Below are positions 15,161-23,907 of a DNA stretch of 64,000 nucleotides, in pieces. A program made the position numbers and the translations under genes. The notes under the pieces are model-generated. The model worked only from the letters and a program-made list of their open reading frames with translations, was not told where the DNA came from and searched no databases. The stretch's first letter is position 1; each line of letters opens with the position of its first letter. Origin of the DNA: an uncultured Oscillospiraceae bacterium (GTDB lineage: Bacteria; Bacillota; Clostridia; Oscillospirales; Oscillospiraceae); the NCBI GenBank assembly GCA_947629955.1, contig CANRFT010000001.1:62001-126000 (forward strand). Direction: 5' to 3'.

Positions 15161-16243
15161 TCACTGCTCTTGAGGTAGTGTTCGGCAGTAGCGGTGGATC
15201 ATCACGGCGATCTCCGCACGGGTGGCGGTGTCCTGGGGATTCAGCATCCCCTCGCTGTTGCCCAGAATGATGAAGTTATACGTTGCCCACTTGAGGGCGT
15301 CAACAGCCCAGCTGTGGACGGACCCGCCGTCCGGGGCCATGTCCAAAAAGTAGGAGTCCCCGGAGGGTTCGCCGGAGAGCTTGGCCAGGTTAAAGAGCAT
15401 CGCCGCCAGTTCCTCACGGGTGATGTAGTTAAGGGGATTGCTGCCGTCGGAGATATTCACACTCTTGACCCAGTCCAACGCCTCCTGATACCATTGGCCG
15501 CTTCCGGTATGTTTCACGTCCACGCCGGCGATGTGGGCCAGGAGGGTCCATATCTCGGCGCGGGTGGTGATGCCGGTGGGGTTGAATTTGCCGTCGCCGC
15601 CGCCCACCATCAGACCCTCCTCCGCGACATAGTTGGCCGCGTAGGTGTACCAGGTGGCGCGGGGCACGTCGGGGAACAGGATCTCCACGGGCGGCTCGGC
15701 GGCCTCGGGGAGGATATCCTCGTCGGTGGTCAGATAGATCTCGCCCGGTGCGTCATAGGAAGTACTGGAGAGAGTGATAATAAACCCGCCGTCTCCGATA
15801 TTGCCGATCAGCGTGGCATCGTCGCCCTCATAGACGTCGTCGTACAGTTCAAAATAGTTGCCGAAATCGTACAGATAGCCTAAAGTCACCTCTTGGTCAA
15901 CACTATAGGATCTGGCGGATACTACGCTTCTCCACGCCCCGTTTTCTTTCCAGCTGATGCAGAGCGGGATCATATCCACCGGGTCGGCCCCGATGCCGCT
16001 GGTGCGCGGCGTGATGACGGTGCCGCGCGGGACGACGTAGACGGTCACGGTCTTTTCAGGATCGTCCGTCAACCCAAAGCCCGCCGGAAGCACCATGTGC
16101 TTGACCGCTGTCGGCGCGTTGGACAGGGTGTAGGTGTAGCCGTCGTAGGTGACGATGTCCACCGATCCCGCCGCGAACACGGACGGGACCAGCGCCATCA
16201 CCATGACGGCGGCCAGGAGCAGTGCCAAGATACGCTTTTTCAT
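15161..16243 (-). CDS. Secreted SLH-domain protein
   Basis: 360 aa. Signal peptide MKKRILALLLAAVMVMALVP with cleavage after VFA. Residues about 25-190 are a beta-rich region of unknown role (IVTYDGYTYTLSNAPTAVKH). From about 192 there are three SLH repeats, marked by FPDVPRATWYTYAANYVAEEGLM, WYQEALDWVKS and WAVDALKWATYNFI, each with an ITTRAE- or ITREE-type motif. SLH domains bind pyruvylated wall polymer and hold the protein on the surface. It lies 37 bases after the next gene upstream and probably shares its promoter. Confidence 0.88.
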   Translation of the reverse strand: MKKRILALLLAAVMVMALVPSVFAAGSVDIVTYDGYTYTLSNAPTAVKHMVLPAGFGLTDDPEKTVTVYVVPRGTVITPRTSGIGADPVDMIPLCISWKENGAWRSVVSARSYSVDQEVTLGYLYDFGNYFELYDDVYEGDDATLIGNIGDGGFIITLSSTSYDAPGEIYLTTDEDILPEAAEPPVEILFPDVPRATWYTYAANYVAEEGLMVGGGDGKFNPTGITTRAEIWTLLAHIAGVDVKHTGSGQWYQEALDWVKSVNISDGSNPLNYITREELAAMLFNLAKLSGEPSGDSYFLDMAPDGGSVHSWAVDALKWATYNFIILGNSEGMLNPQDTATRAEIAVMIHRYCRTLPQEQ

Positions 16244-16280
16244 GGGTTTTCCTCCTTCGCTTTATAAATTTGCGCGGATC

Positions 16281-17249
16281 TTACTTCGTCTCGATGTAAA
16301 TGCCCTTCTCCCCGGACCACTCCACCGTGAAGCCCAAAGCGGCTCCCAGGTCCCGGAACTTGTAGTAGGTGTAGCCGCCGCCGTTGTCGTCGGTGAGTAC
16401 GATGGACTCCAGCTTCGCCGCCGCGCCGTCCACCTTGATTGGGGCCGTGTTGATCTGGTAGGTCCGGTTGCCCGAGAACGGGGTCTTCATCTCCGAGCCG
16501 TTGGGGGTATACGCCTTGCCGGTCTCCAGGTTGACCGCTCCGTCCCAGTCCATGTTGAACTGGGCCGCCGTGCCGTTGAGGACATAGGCCAGATCCCGGA
16601 CCTTGACGTAGTTGGTGTCATAGCCGTTGGCGTCCTTCAGGGCGTAGCACTGGAACTCCACCGGCTTGCCGTCCACCAGCACGCTCTGGGTGGAGGCGTA
16701 GGCCAGCGGCGCCCAGTCCTCCGCGGCGTACAGGAGGTACAGCTTCCCGTCGTCGCCGTTGAGGGCGGGGATGTTAGGCTTTTGCAGCTTCAGCGTACCG
16801 GACTCAATGAAATAGTCGACGCCCTCATTCTCCAGCGTTCCGTCTTCCTCCTCATAGAAATGCTGGATGTTTCTGTGGCACTCCCTGCCGACCAGGTCCG
16901 CCGCCTTGGGGAGGCTGCCGTCCCAGGACCCGAGCAGGCCCATGGCGAGGAGGTTTTTCAAGCTGCTCTCGTCCAAGTCAGCGATCGACTCATTGATCTT
17001 GACGGAGATGCTGCTCCCGCTCGGGACGGTGACGATAACGACCTTTTTCGACAGGGTCTCAGGGTAGTCCTCGATTGTCACGGTCGCCTCCTGCGTTTTG
17101 GCCGAGCTGAACACGACCGTGGTGTAGTCGTCCACGACGGTGAGCGGCTTCCAGCCGTCATCCGCGGCGGAGACGGGAGCCGCCAGGGACAGGGAGAGGG
17201 ACAGGACCAGCGCCAGGGCCAGTGCCAGGGAAAGGATGCGCTTCTTCAT
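16281..17249 (-). CDS. Secreted protein with copper-amine-oxidase-N-like domain
   Basis: 322 aa. Signal peptide of 28 residues ending PVSAA. The middle is of unknown role. Residues about 190-322 resemble the stalk-like copper amine oxidase N domain common in clostridial surface proteins (VLVDGKPVEFQCYALKDANG, NYVKVRDLAYVLNGT, YYKFRDLGAALGFTVEW). These domains bind or scaffold at the cell wall and have no oxidase activity here. AAGGAGG precedes the ATG. It is first in a two-gene unit with the SLH protein downstream. Confidence 0.85.
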   Translation of the reverse strand: MKKRILSLALALALVLSLSLSLAAPVSAADDGWKPLTVVDDYTTVVFSSAKTQEATVTIEDYPETLSKKVVIVTVPSGSSISVKINESIADLDESSLKNLLAMGLLGSWDGSLPKAADLVGRECHRNIQHFYEEEDGTLENEGVDYFIESGTLKLQKPNIPALNGDDGKLYLLYAAEDWAPLAYASTQSVLVDGKPVEFQCYALKDANGYDTNYVKVRDLAYVLNGTAAQFNMDWDGAVNLETGKAYTPNGSEMKTPFSGNRTYQINTAPIKVDGAAAKLESIVLTDDNGGGYTYYKFRDLGAALGFTVEWSGEKGIYIETK

Positions 17250-17314
17250 TTGGATTCCTCCTTGTTTAGATAATGTGCAGCGTTAAAAATCTCATGTAGA
17301 AATTTGGCAGGTTC

Positions 17315-17343
17315 AGTGTAACACCGTAAAGCGAAAAAATCAA
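17315..17343 (-). promoter_or_regulatory. Promoter for the two-gene surface unit
   Basis: Minus strand TTGATT (17338-17343), 17-base spacer, TACACT (17315-17320). The leader that follows resembles the leader of the 952-aa surface gene upstream. Confidence 0.65.
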
Positions 17344-17407
17344 GCTGTTTTTCCCGGTCATGGGCGGGGAGGATTTTTCGCCTCCGGGAAATGTCCGCTG
17401 CCTTATG

Positions 17408-17444
17408 AAAGACCTCCCCCGGCTGTGAGCCGGGGGAGGTCTTT
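17408..17444 (-). terminator. Terminator after the 952-aa surface gene
   Basis: Perfect 16-bp stem AAAGACCTCCCCCGGC / complement with loop tgtga; ends in TTT on either strand. Confidence 0.85.
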
Positions 17445-17478
17445 GCGATCGATCTGTGTTTCGCCTGAAGGCGGCCGG

Positions 17479-20337
17479 TCAGTCGGCATAGCCGGCTTCC
17501 ACATAGCGCTGGAGCACGGCGGCGACCTGGCAGCGCTGGGCGGTGCCGGCGGGGGCCAAATCGCCGCTGCCAGTGCCCTGGATCAAGCCAGTGTTCACGG
17601 CCCAGGCCATCGCCATCGAGGCCCAGTCGGGGACGGAGGCCCCGTCGGGATACTGATCCAGGACGGACTCGTCCGCCACGGGCTTCTCAGCGGCGCTCCA
17701 CAGCACCATTGCCAGTTCCGCCCGGGTGATGGTCGCCGTGGGGCGGAAGGTGCCGTCCCCGCCGCCCTGCATGAGCTGGCACCCGGCGGCCCAGGTCACA
17801 TAGGGGGCGTACCAGGCGCCGGCGGGCACGTCGGTGAAGGCGGGGCCGTCGGTAGGCTCGGCTCCATAGAGCCGGTACATCACAGCGGCGATCTCGCCCC
17901 GGGTGATGGCGTCAAGGGGGTTGAAGAGGCCCTCATTGCCCTCCATCAAGCCGCTCTCAGAGGCGAAGGAGACCGCGTCGGCGTACCAGGCGTCGGCGGG
18001 CACGTCGGGGAAGGTCTTGGGGGCGGTGGGCTTCTCTACTTTCTCGATGACGCCGGGGGTGGAGTTGATGATGATGAACCCCTCATCCAGGAAGGTGGAG
18101 TAGAGGCCGCTCTCGTCCTTGACCAGCTCGCCGTCGGCCCGCAGGAGCTTGATGACGCCCATATTCACGCCGTCGATGACGTCGCCCTCTGCCGTTGTAT
18201 AAGTGCCCTTGAGGGCGTTGTCCTCCATCAGGTCGATGGTGCCGAAGTTGATGAAGGCGGCGTCCTCCGCGGAGCAGATGAAGATGTTGCCGCTGATCTC
18301 GCCGATATGGGTGACAGAGGCATCGGGTTCGGTGTTTATTTCCGCGCTGATCTCCAGAGAAGCGGCCTCGTTGCCGATGATCTTATCCACGCTGGTGGCC
18401 GCCTCGGGGCTGCCGCACACATAGAGCCTGGAGGTGATCTTGTTGTTCCGGATGGAGACCACCTCGCTGCCGGGATCGACGATAAGATCCTGATCCACGG
18501 TGTTCTGGGCGATGGTGTTCCCCACAGCGGAGTTGTCGATCGCGAGCGTATCGAAGTGGCTGCCGCGGATGTCGCCCGAGATGCTGTCCTCCAGCAGCAT
18601 GGCGCCGCTGACGGTGGTGTTGGTGAGGTCGCCGAGGATGGAGTCGGAGATGTAGACGCCCTTGGAGAAGAGATCCTTACCGCTCTCGTTTTTGGCGTCC
18701 ACGGTGACGGTGCAGCCGTCGATGCTGAGGACGTCGCTGTCGCCGGTCACCTGGATGCCGCACATGCCGCCGCTTTGGAGATCGCCGGAGACGGTGACGG
18801 TGCAGCCCTCGATGTTGTCGGTGAGGCAGTCGTCAGTCAGGCGGATGCCGACGGTGTCGGCGCCGGAGACCGTGACGGTGGTGTCCACGATGCCGTCGCA
18901 GGTGCCGCCGTCGATGCTGATGCCGCAGCTGTTATCGGCGCCGGTGAGGGTCACCGTGCAGTCCTTGATGGTGCCCAGGGCGCAGCCGCTGTCTGCGGTG
19001 ATGCCGTAGGAATACTCCCCCTCGGCGGCGAACTGGCAGTTGACGATGTCGCCCACGGTGGAGGAGACGATGGTAAGGCCGCCGTTGAACTTGCTGCCGC
19101 TGATCTCGCCCACCTTGGCGCTGTTGATGGCGGTCAGGCCCTTAAAGGTAGAGCCGGTGATGTCGCCCAGGGTGTTGTGGGCGGTGCCCGCGACCTCGCC
19201 GGTATCGGCAAGCATCCCTCCGGTCATGGTGACAGACCCGTTGATGGTCACGCCGTCCATATCGCCGATGTCGCCGTTCTCCAGGTCCACATCGCCGTTG
19301 ACGGTGGTGTCCTGGATGCCGTTGATAGAGGCCGCGTCCAGACTGATGGCGGCGCCGGTCGCGTCGCCGGTGACGTCTAAGGTCACGCCCTTGATCAGGT
19401 CGACGGAGGCGCCCCACATGATGCTGACGGCAGGGATGGTATCCAGCTCCTCCGTCCTCTCATAGGAGATCCGGGAGTTCTGGATGGTCCCGATGTGACC
19501 GTCCTTGGCCATGCCGGCCTCGTCAAATGCAGGCTGACCGTCTTCGGGCATCCTGCTGGTTCCATATGCGTGGATGGTGCTCAGATCGCAGTCGTCCACC
19601 AGGCCGACGTCGCCGCCGGTATAGACCGCGATCCCCCTGAATTTGGCGCGGGTGATCTCCCCGACGGTCCCGTCCACATAGATCGAGCCTGTGCCCAGAT
19701 CCACACCGGCGATCTTCTCCACGGACCCATGGACAGTAATGTCGCCATTGTCGTCCATGGATGTGTCTTTGATCGCGGTGACGTCTCCGCTGACGGACAG
19801 ATTCACGACGGAGAGGCCGCAGTTATCCACGGAGCCGTCGGACAAGTACATCAGGCCGACGGGCGATATTACCGTGAGGTTTTTGAGGTGCGCGGTGCCG
19901 GGCTCCAGGCTCAGCACGCCCTCGCTGGTGTACGCGTAGAGCTGCTCGGGGTCGAACTCCGGCCGGGCCTCCAGGTTGCCCTCTACGGTGCCGTCGTGGA
20001 TGGAGACCTCCACACCCTCAGCGTCCTCGGGGATGCCGATGTACACGTCGTCTTCGGTGGTGTCGCCGAGTATCTCGTAGTTCTTGGAAAACGCCTTGTA
20101 GTAGGCGGTGATGGCGCGCCCGCCCAGGTCGATGTCGATGCTCTTGCTCAGCAGGAGCGGCTCGTGGAGGTCGATGTCGTCGGTGAGCCTCACCGCCGCC
20201 GCGCCGCTCTCCACGGCGGCAAACAGCGCCTCCTCGCTGTCCACCTCCACCGCCGCGGCGTCCGCCGCGAATACAGCGGGCGCTGCCGTCAGGAGCAGGA
20301 CGGCGGCCAAAAGCATGACCAAAAATCGTCTTTTCAT
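17479..20337 (-). CDS. Large SLH protein with right-handed beta-helix repeats
   Basis: 952 aa. Signal peptide ending AVFAA. Residues about 30-750 are built of short repeats with the rhythm of a pectate-lyase-like beta-helix, such as TTVNGDVDLENGDIGDMDGV and NCQFAAEGEYSYGITADSG, rich in Asp, Thr and Gly. The end (about 770-952) has three SLH repeats (FPDVPADAWYADAVSFA, FTDVPAGAWYAPYVTWA, WASMAMAWAVNTGLI). It is probably a wall-anchored adhesin or structural fibre; no catalytic motif is visible. It has its own promoter and terminator. Confidence 0.87.
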   Translation of the reverse strand: MKRRFLVMLLAAVLLLTAAPAVFAADAAAVEVDSEEALFAAVESGAAAVRLTDDIDLHEPLLLSKSIDIDLGGRAITAYYKAFSKNYEILGDTTEDDVYIGIPEDAEGVEVSIHDGTVEGNLEARPEFDPEQLYAYTSEGVLSLEPGTAHLKNLTVISPVGLMYLSDGSVDNCGLSVVNLSVSGDVTAIKDTSMDDNGDITVHGSVEKIAGVDLGTGSIYVDGTVGEITRAKFRGIAVYTGGDVGLVDDCDLSTIHAYGTSRMPEDGQPAFDEAGMAKDGHIGTIQNSRISYERTEELDTIPAVSIMWGASVDLIKGVTLDVTGDATGAAISLDAASINGIQDTTVNGDVDLENGDIGDMDGVTINGSVTMTGGMLADTGEVAGTAHNTLGDITGSTFKGLTAINSAKVGEISGSKFNGGLTIVSSTVGDIVNCQFAAEGEYSYGITADSGCALGTIKDCTVTLTGADNSCGISIDGGTCDGIVDTTVTVSGADTVGIRLTDDCLTDNIEGCTVTVSGDLQSGGMCGIQVTGDSDVLSIDGCTVTVDAKNESGKDLFSKGVYISDSILGDLTNTTVSGAMLLEDSISGDIRGSHFDTLAIDNSAVGNTIAQNTVDQDLIVDPGSEVVSIRNNKITSRLYVCGSPEAATSVDKIIGNEAASLEISAEINTEPDASVTHIGEISGNIFICSAEDAAFINFGTIDLMEDNALKGTYTTAEGDVIDGVNMGVIKLLRADGELVKDESGLYSTFLDEGFIIINSTPGVIEKVEKPTAPKTFPDVPADAWYADAVSFASESGLMEGNEGLFNPLDAITRGEIAAVMYRLYGAEPTDGPAFTDVPAGAWYAPYVTWAAGCQLMQGGGDGTFRPTATITRAELAMVLWSAAEKPVADESVLDQYPDGASVPDWASMAMAWAVNTGLIQGTGSGDLAPAGTAQRCQVAAVLQRYVEAGYAD

Positions 20338-20403
20338 TTAGGTTCCTCCTTATCTGTTATTGCACGGTTTGGCAAATCTCCTGAATGAAATTCACCAAAT
20401 TTA

Positions 20404-20432
20404 ACTATATCACGCTAAACCAGAAAAGGCAA
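20404..20432 (-). promoter_or_regulatory. Promoter for the 952-aa surface gene
   Basis: Minus strand TTGCCT (20427-20432), 17-base spacer, TATAGT (20404-20409). Confidence 0.65.
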
Positions 20433-20454
20433 ATGTTGTCTGGGGGCGATTCCG

Positions 20455-20573
20455 TGTCGAATAGGGTATAGGAGGGCGCGCGGCCCATGGCGGCGGGCAG
20501 GGAGGACGCGCGGAAATTCGCCGAGTCCGGCTCCCACCCTTTGACCTTTTTTGAGCCCCCCCGCCGCTATAAT
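20455..20573 (+). promoter_or_regulatory. spoIIGA promoter with possible Spo0A sites
   Basis: TTGACC (20541-20546) and TATAAT (20568-20573) are separated by 21 bases, too far for normal sigma-A use. The B. subtilis spoIIG promoter has a similarly long 22-base spacer and needs phosphorylated Spo0A. A perfect 0A core TGTCGAA lies at 20455-20461, and a weaker inverse match TTCGCCG at 20517-20523. Confidence 0.6.
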
Positions 20574-20601
20574 GGACAGGACGGACAAAGGGGGCGGCGG
20601 C

Positions 20602-21432
20602 GTGACGGTGGTATATGTGGACCTGCTGTTCCTGCTGAACCTCATCGCCAACTACCTGCTCCTGCTGGGGGCGGGCCGGATGGCGGGGGCGGCGCTGGTC
20701 CGCTGGCGGATCGCCCTGGGGGCGGCCGCCGGGGCGCTGTACGCGGTGCTGATCTTCCTGCCGGGGCTGATGTGGCTGTCGGCCTGGCCCTGCCGCATCG
20801 CCTGCGGGGTGGGGATGGCCGCTGTCGCCTACGGGGGGGAGGCCCGTCTGCTCCGGCCCACGGTGCTGTTCTTCGGGGCGTCGGCGGGGCTGGCCGGGGC
20901 GGTGCTGGCCCTGGAGCTGTTCGGCGGCTTCTCCCTCACCCTGGAGCGGGGAGTGTTCTACTCCAGGGTGGATCTCCGCCTGCTGCTGCTGGTGTTCGTG
21001 GGGTGTTATTTCGTGCTGTCCCTGTTTTTCCGGCGGGTAGGACAGAGGGGCGGGGGAGAGCTGGTGGAGCTGACCGTCACCTTTGACGGCGGCTCCGCCG
21101 CGCTCACCGCCCTGGTGGACACGGGGCACTCCCTCGCCGACCCGGCGGACGGGCGGCCCGTCGTCGTGGCGGAGGCGGCGAGGCTGGCGGGACTGCTGCC
21201 GGCCTGGGCGGACCCGGCCGATCCGGTGGGCTCGGTGGAGCGCTGCCGCCGGATGGGGCAGAAAGGCGCGCGGCTCATCCCCTACCGGGCGGTGGGGGTG
21301 GACTGCGGGATGCTGCTGGCGGTGCGGACGGTGTCCATCCAATGTAAAGGGAAAACACTTGGCGGCCTGCTGGTGGCGCTGTCTCCCACCTCGCTGGGAG
21401 AGGGCTTTCAGGCGCTGATCGGAGGGATCTGA
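20602..21432 (+). CDS. spoIIGA: Sigma-E processing peptidase SpoIIGA
   Basis: 276 aa. Five membrane helices fill residues about 1-150 ([19 protein letters not shown] first). The cytosolic C-terminal half is an aspartic-protease-like domain with the catalytic motif ALVDTGHSL. In the mother cell SpoIIGA cuts the pro-sequence from pro-sigma-E after a signal from SpoIIR. The GTG at 20602 has AAAGGGGG 7 bases upstream; an ATG at 20572 overlaps the -10 element and is rejected. sigE follows after one base. Confidence 0.93.
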   Translation: MTVVYVDLLFLLNLIANYLLLLGAGRMAGAALVRWRIALGAAAGALYAVLIFLPGLMWLSAWPCRIACGVGMAAVAYGGEARLLRPTVLFFGASAGLAGAVLALELFGGFSLTLERGVFYSRVDLRLLLLVFVGCYFVLSLFFRRVGQRGGGELVELTVTFDGGSAALTALVDTGHSLADPADGRPVVVAEAARLAGLLPAWADPADPVGSVERCRRMGQKGARLIPYRAVGVDCGMLLAVRTVSIQCKGKTLGGLLVALSPTSLGEGFQALIGGI

Positions 21433-21433
21433 C

Positions 21434-22156
21434 ATGATACTCATGGATACATATACCCGGCTGTGCAGGCTGCTGGCAAAGCTGGGCGTCGACCTGGGCG
21501 GAACGGTCTATTACATCGGCGGCAGCGACACGCTCCCGCCGCCCCTGACAAGGGAGGAAGAGTCCGCCTGTCTGGACGCCCTGGCCGCGGAGGGCACCAG
21601 GCAGGAGGCACGCTCAAAGCTCATCGAGCACAATCTGCGGCTGGTGGTATACATCGCCCGGCGGTTCGAGAACACCGGCGTGGGGCTGGAGGATCTGATC
21701 TCCATCGGCACCATCGGGCTCATCAAGGCGGTGGAGACCTACCAGCCCGCCAAGAACATCAAGCTGGCCACCTACGCCTCCCGGTGCATCGAGAACGAGA
21801 TTTTGATGTACCTCCGCAAAAACGCCGGCCGCCGGGTGGAGGTCTCATTGGACGAGCCGCTGAACACCGACTGGGACGGCAACGAACTGCTGCTGTCCGA
21901 CGTGCTGGGCACCGAGGGGGACGCCATCGAGAAGCCCATCGAGGACGACGTGGACCGGGACCTGCTGCTCACCGCGGTGGCGCGTTTGAGCCAGCGGGAG
22001 CGGTCCATCATCACCATGCGGTTCGGCCTGGACGGCAGGCGTGAGCGCACCCAGAAGGAGGTGGCCGACCTGCTGGGCATCTCGCAGAGCTATATCTCCC
22101 GGCTGGAAAAGCGCATCATCAATCGGCTGAAGAAGGAGATTTTGCGGATGATGTGA
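21434..22156 (+). CDS. sigE: RNA polymerase sporulation sigma factor SigE (pro-form)
   Basis: 240 aa. The pro-sequence end and cleavage region [13 protein letters not shown] is conserved with B. subtilis pro-sigma-E. Region 2 has [12 protein letters not shown] and [10 protein letters not shown]. Region 4 is [24 protein letters not shown]. It drives early mother-cell genes after SpoIIGA cuts it. GGAGGGAT lies 8 bases before the ATG. A terminator and one copy of a 16-bp direct repeat follow, then a toxin-antitoxin cassette on the other strand splits sigE from sigG. Confidence 0.97.
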   Translation: MILMDTYTRLCRLLAKLGVDLGGTVYYIGGSDTLPPPLTREEESACLDALAAEGTRQEARSKLIEHNLRLVVYIARRFENTGVGLEDLISIGTIGLIKAVETYQPAKNIKLATYASRCIENEILMYLRKNAGRRVEVSLDEPLNTDWDGNELLLSDVLGTEGDAIEKPIEDDVDRDLLLTAVARLSQRERSIITMRFGLDGRRERTQKEVADLLGISQSYISRLEKRIINRLKKEILRMM

Positions 22157-22164
22157 CGACAAAA

Positions 22165-22180
22165 GCAAAGTCCATCGAAA
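22165..22180. repeat. Direct repeat, left copy, flanking the toxin-antitoxin cassette
   Basis: GCAAAGTCCATCGAAA, identical to 22860-22875. The two copies bracket the relE-type cassette. Confidence 0.85.
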
Positions 22181-22184
22181 ACGA

Positions 22185-22225
22185 CGGGCCCGCCATATGT
22201 CAGATGGCGGGCCCGGTCATTTTTT
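22185..22225 (+). terminator. Terminator after sigE
   Basis: Perfect 12-bp stem (22185-22196 / 22204-22215) followed by five T at 22221-22225. Confidence 0.85.
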
Positions 22226-22535
22226 ATATCAGCTTTTCATAGTCCTGACTGCCGTGGAACAGGCGCATAATAGAAACGGTCTTCGCTTCCTCATCGACCT
22301 TATAGATCAGGATGTAGTTGCGGATCACCGCTTTGCGATAGCCCAATTTCTTTAGGGTATGATCCTGACAGGCTTCGTACATGAACGGCGTGGTCCGCAG
22401 ATTATCATAGCTTTCACTGATAGCGTCCAGCAGGGAGGCGGCAGCAATCCTGTTCTCCAAGGCGAGCGCGATGTAGGCGATCACAGAATCAAGATCACGC
22501 TGGAACGAGTCGGTTTGAATGATCTTATAGGCCAT
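22224..22535 (-). CDS. RelE/ParE family toxin
   Basis: 103 aa of the RelE/ParE fold (YKIIQTDSFQRDLDSVIAYI, then YRKAVIRNYILIYKVDEEAKTVSIMRLFHGSQDY). The family contains ribosome-dependent mRNA nucleases and gyrase poisons; which applies here cannot be told. It overlaps the antitoxin gene by 11 bases. The cassette lies between sigE and sigG on the opposite strand. Confidence 0.9.
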   Translation of the reverse strand: MAYKIIQTDSFQRDLDSVIAYIALALENRIAAASLLDAISESYDNLRTTPFMYEACQDHTLKKLGYRKAVIRNYILIYKVDEEAKTVSIMRLFHGSQDYEKLI

Positions 22536-22785
22536 ATTTTTCCCGAAGCTCCTTCAGACCCTTGTAGGCGTCAGAGGTTTTCCCGTCTTTGATCTCTTTT
22601 TCGGCTGCTGCCAGCTTTTCATAGACGTCAGCCAGGAACATCTTTTGCTCATAGGTCTTCATGCTCATGATGACCATATCGCCGTAGCCGTTTTTTGTGA
22701 TATACACCGGCTCGTTGGACTCGTTGCACAACTGCGAGATAGCGGTCGTATCTTTCAAATCACGGATCGGAATAATGTGCGGCAT
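22525..22785 (-). CDS. Phd/YefM family antitoxin
   Basis: 86 aa. The N-terminal part (IPIRDLKDTTAISQLCNESNEPVYITKNGYGDMVIMSMKTYE) is the DNA-binding Phd/YefM domain. The C-terminal helix, EKLAAAEKEIKDGKTSDAYKGL onward, should wrap the toxin. The ATG at 22785 has AAGGGG 9 bases upstream. It should repress its own promoter in the AT-rich stretch 22786-22850. Confidence 0.9.
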   Translation of the reverse strand: MPHIIPIRDLKDTTAISQLCNESNEPVYITKNGYGDMVIMSMKTYEQKMFLADVYEKLAAAEKEIKDGKTSDAYKGLKELREKYGL

Positions 22786-22859
22786 TATATTCAACCCCTT
22801 TCGTTACGATTGTACCATAATTATCCCACGGATGCAAGCCCTTGATGCGAGAGAGACCG

Positions 22860-22875
22860 GCAAAGTCCATCGAAA
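22860..22875. repeat. Direct repeat, right copy, flanking the toxin-antitoxin cassette
   Basis: GCAAAGTCCATCGAAA, identical to 22165-22180 and 695 bases away from it. Confidence 0.85.
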
Positions 22876-22913
22876 GCGGTCACACGATAAAAAATAAACC
22901 AGACCTCCGCGCC

Positions 22914-22942
22914 GTATGATTGCGGGTCGCCCGGAAATACTG
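22914..22942 (+). promoter_or_regulatory. Possible forespore (sigma-F/sigma-G type) promoter for sigG
   Basis: GTATG (22914-22918) fits the GHATR -35 of forespore sigma factors. After 17 bases comes AATACTG (22936-22942), a partial match to CATWMTA. sigG needs its own promoter because a terminator follows sigE. Confidence 0.35.
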
Positions 22943-22972
22943 AATTTACAGATATTTCAAGGGGTGATGACG

Positions 22973-23743
22973 GTGCAGGGAAAGGTAGAGATCTGCGGCG
23001 TGAACACGTCCAGGCTGCCCGTGCTCAAAAGCGAGGAGAGCATGGAGCTGCTGAAAAAGGCCCGGGCGGGGGATATGGACGCCCGGGAGAAGCTGATCTC
23101 CGGCAATCTGCGGCTGGTGCTGTCGGTGATCCAGAAGTTCGCCGGCCGGGGAGAGAACGTGGACGACCTGTTCCAGGTGGGATGTATCGGCCTCATCAAG
23201 GCCATCGACAACTTCAATGTGGATATGGACGTGAAGTTCTCCACCTACGGGGTGCCCATGATCGTGGGGGAGATCAGGAGATATCTGCGGGACAACAGCG
23301 CCATCCGGGTCTCCCGGTCGGTGCGGGACACGGCCTACCGGGTGCTCCAGTGCAAGGAGAAATACATGGCCGAGCACCAGCGGGAGCCCACGGTGGAGGA
23401 GATCGCCCAGGCGCTGGACATCAGCCGGGAGGACGTGGTGATGGCCCTGGACGCGGTGGTGGACCCGGTGTCCCTGTTCGAGCCGGTGTACTCCGACGGA
23501 GGGGACACCGTGTGCGTCATGGACCAGGTCCGGGACCGGAAGAACACCGACGAGCGGTGGCTGGACCGCATCGCCCTCAGCGACGCCATCAAAAAGCTAG
23601 GGGAGCGGGAGCGGAAGATCCTGGCCCTCCGGTTCTTCCAGGGCAAGACCCAGATGGAGGTGTCCGCCGAGGTGGGCATCTCCCAGGCCCAGGTGTCAAG
23701 ATTGGAGAAAAGCGCCCTCAATCAGATCAGAAAAGATTTATGA
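22973..23743 (+). CDS. sigG: RNA polymerase sporulation sigma factor SigG
   Basis: 256 aa. The N-terminus KVEICGVNTSRLPVLK is the SigG signature. Region 2 (NLRLVLSVIQKF, DDLFQVGCIGLIKAIDNF) and region 4 (GKTQMEVSAEVGISQAQVSRLEK) are intact. It runs late forespore genes and is held by SpoIIAB until engulfment. The GTG at 22973 is chosen because AAGGGGTG has proper spacing and the length matches B. subtilis (260 aa). It is normally adjacent to sigE; here a toxin-antitoxin cassette intervenes. Confidence 0.96.
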   Translation: MQGKVEICGVNTSRLPVLKSEESMELLKKARAGDMDAREKLISGNLRLVLSVIQKFAGRGENVDDLFQVGCIGLIKAIDNFNVDMDVKFSTYGVPMIVGEIRRYLRDNSAIRVSRSVRDTAYRVLQCKEKYMAEHQREPTVEEIAQALDISREDVVMALDAVVDPVSLFEPVYSDGGDTVCVMDQVRDRKNTDERWLDRIALSDAIKKLGERERKILALRFFQGKTQMEVSAEVGISQAQVSRLEKSALNQIRKDL

Positions 23744-23753
23744 GCGCGGGAGG

Positions 23754-23777
23754 TCCCCGGAACAGGCGTTCCGGGGA
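23754..23777 (+). terminator. Hairpin after sigG
   Basis: Perfect stem TCCCCGGAAC / GTTCCGGGGA with loop aggc; weak T run. Confidence 0.6.
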
Positions 23778-23826
23778 TCTTGCCGTTTCACGGGCGGCCC
23801 GCGCGGATCAATCTTTTTTTCAAAAA

Positions 23827-23858
23827 CCCTATGCAGGGACTGAAATCTGTGATATAAT
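23827..23858 (+). promoter_or_regulatory. Promoter for the lipoprotein / two-component unit
   Basis: TATAAT (23853-23858) preceded at 17 bases by CCCTATGCA (23827-23835) instead of a TTGACA. The same 9-mer with the same 17-base spacing precedes TATAAT upstream of pyrH. Confidence 0.6.
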
Positions 23859-23907
23859 ACCAGACAATTATGCGAAGACACGCCCGTGGGGCGGGGAGGT
23901 GGGCCGA

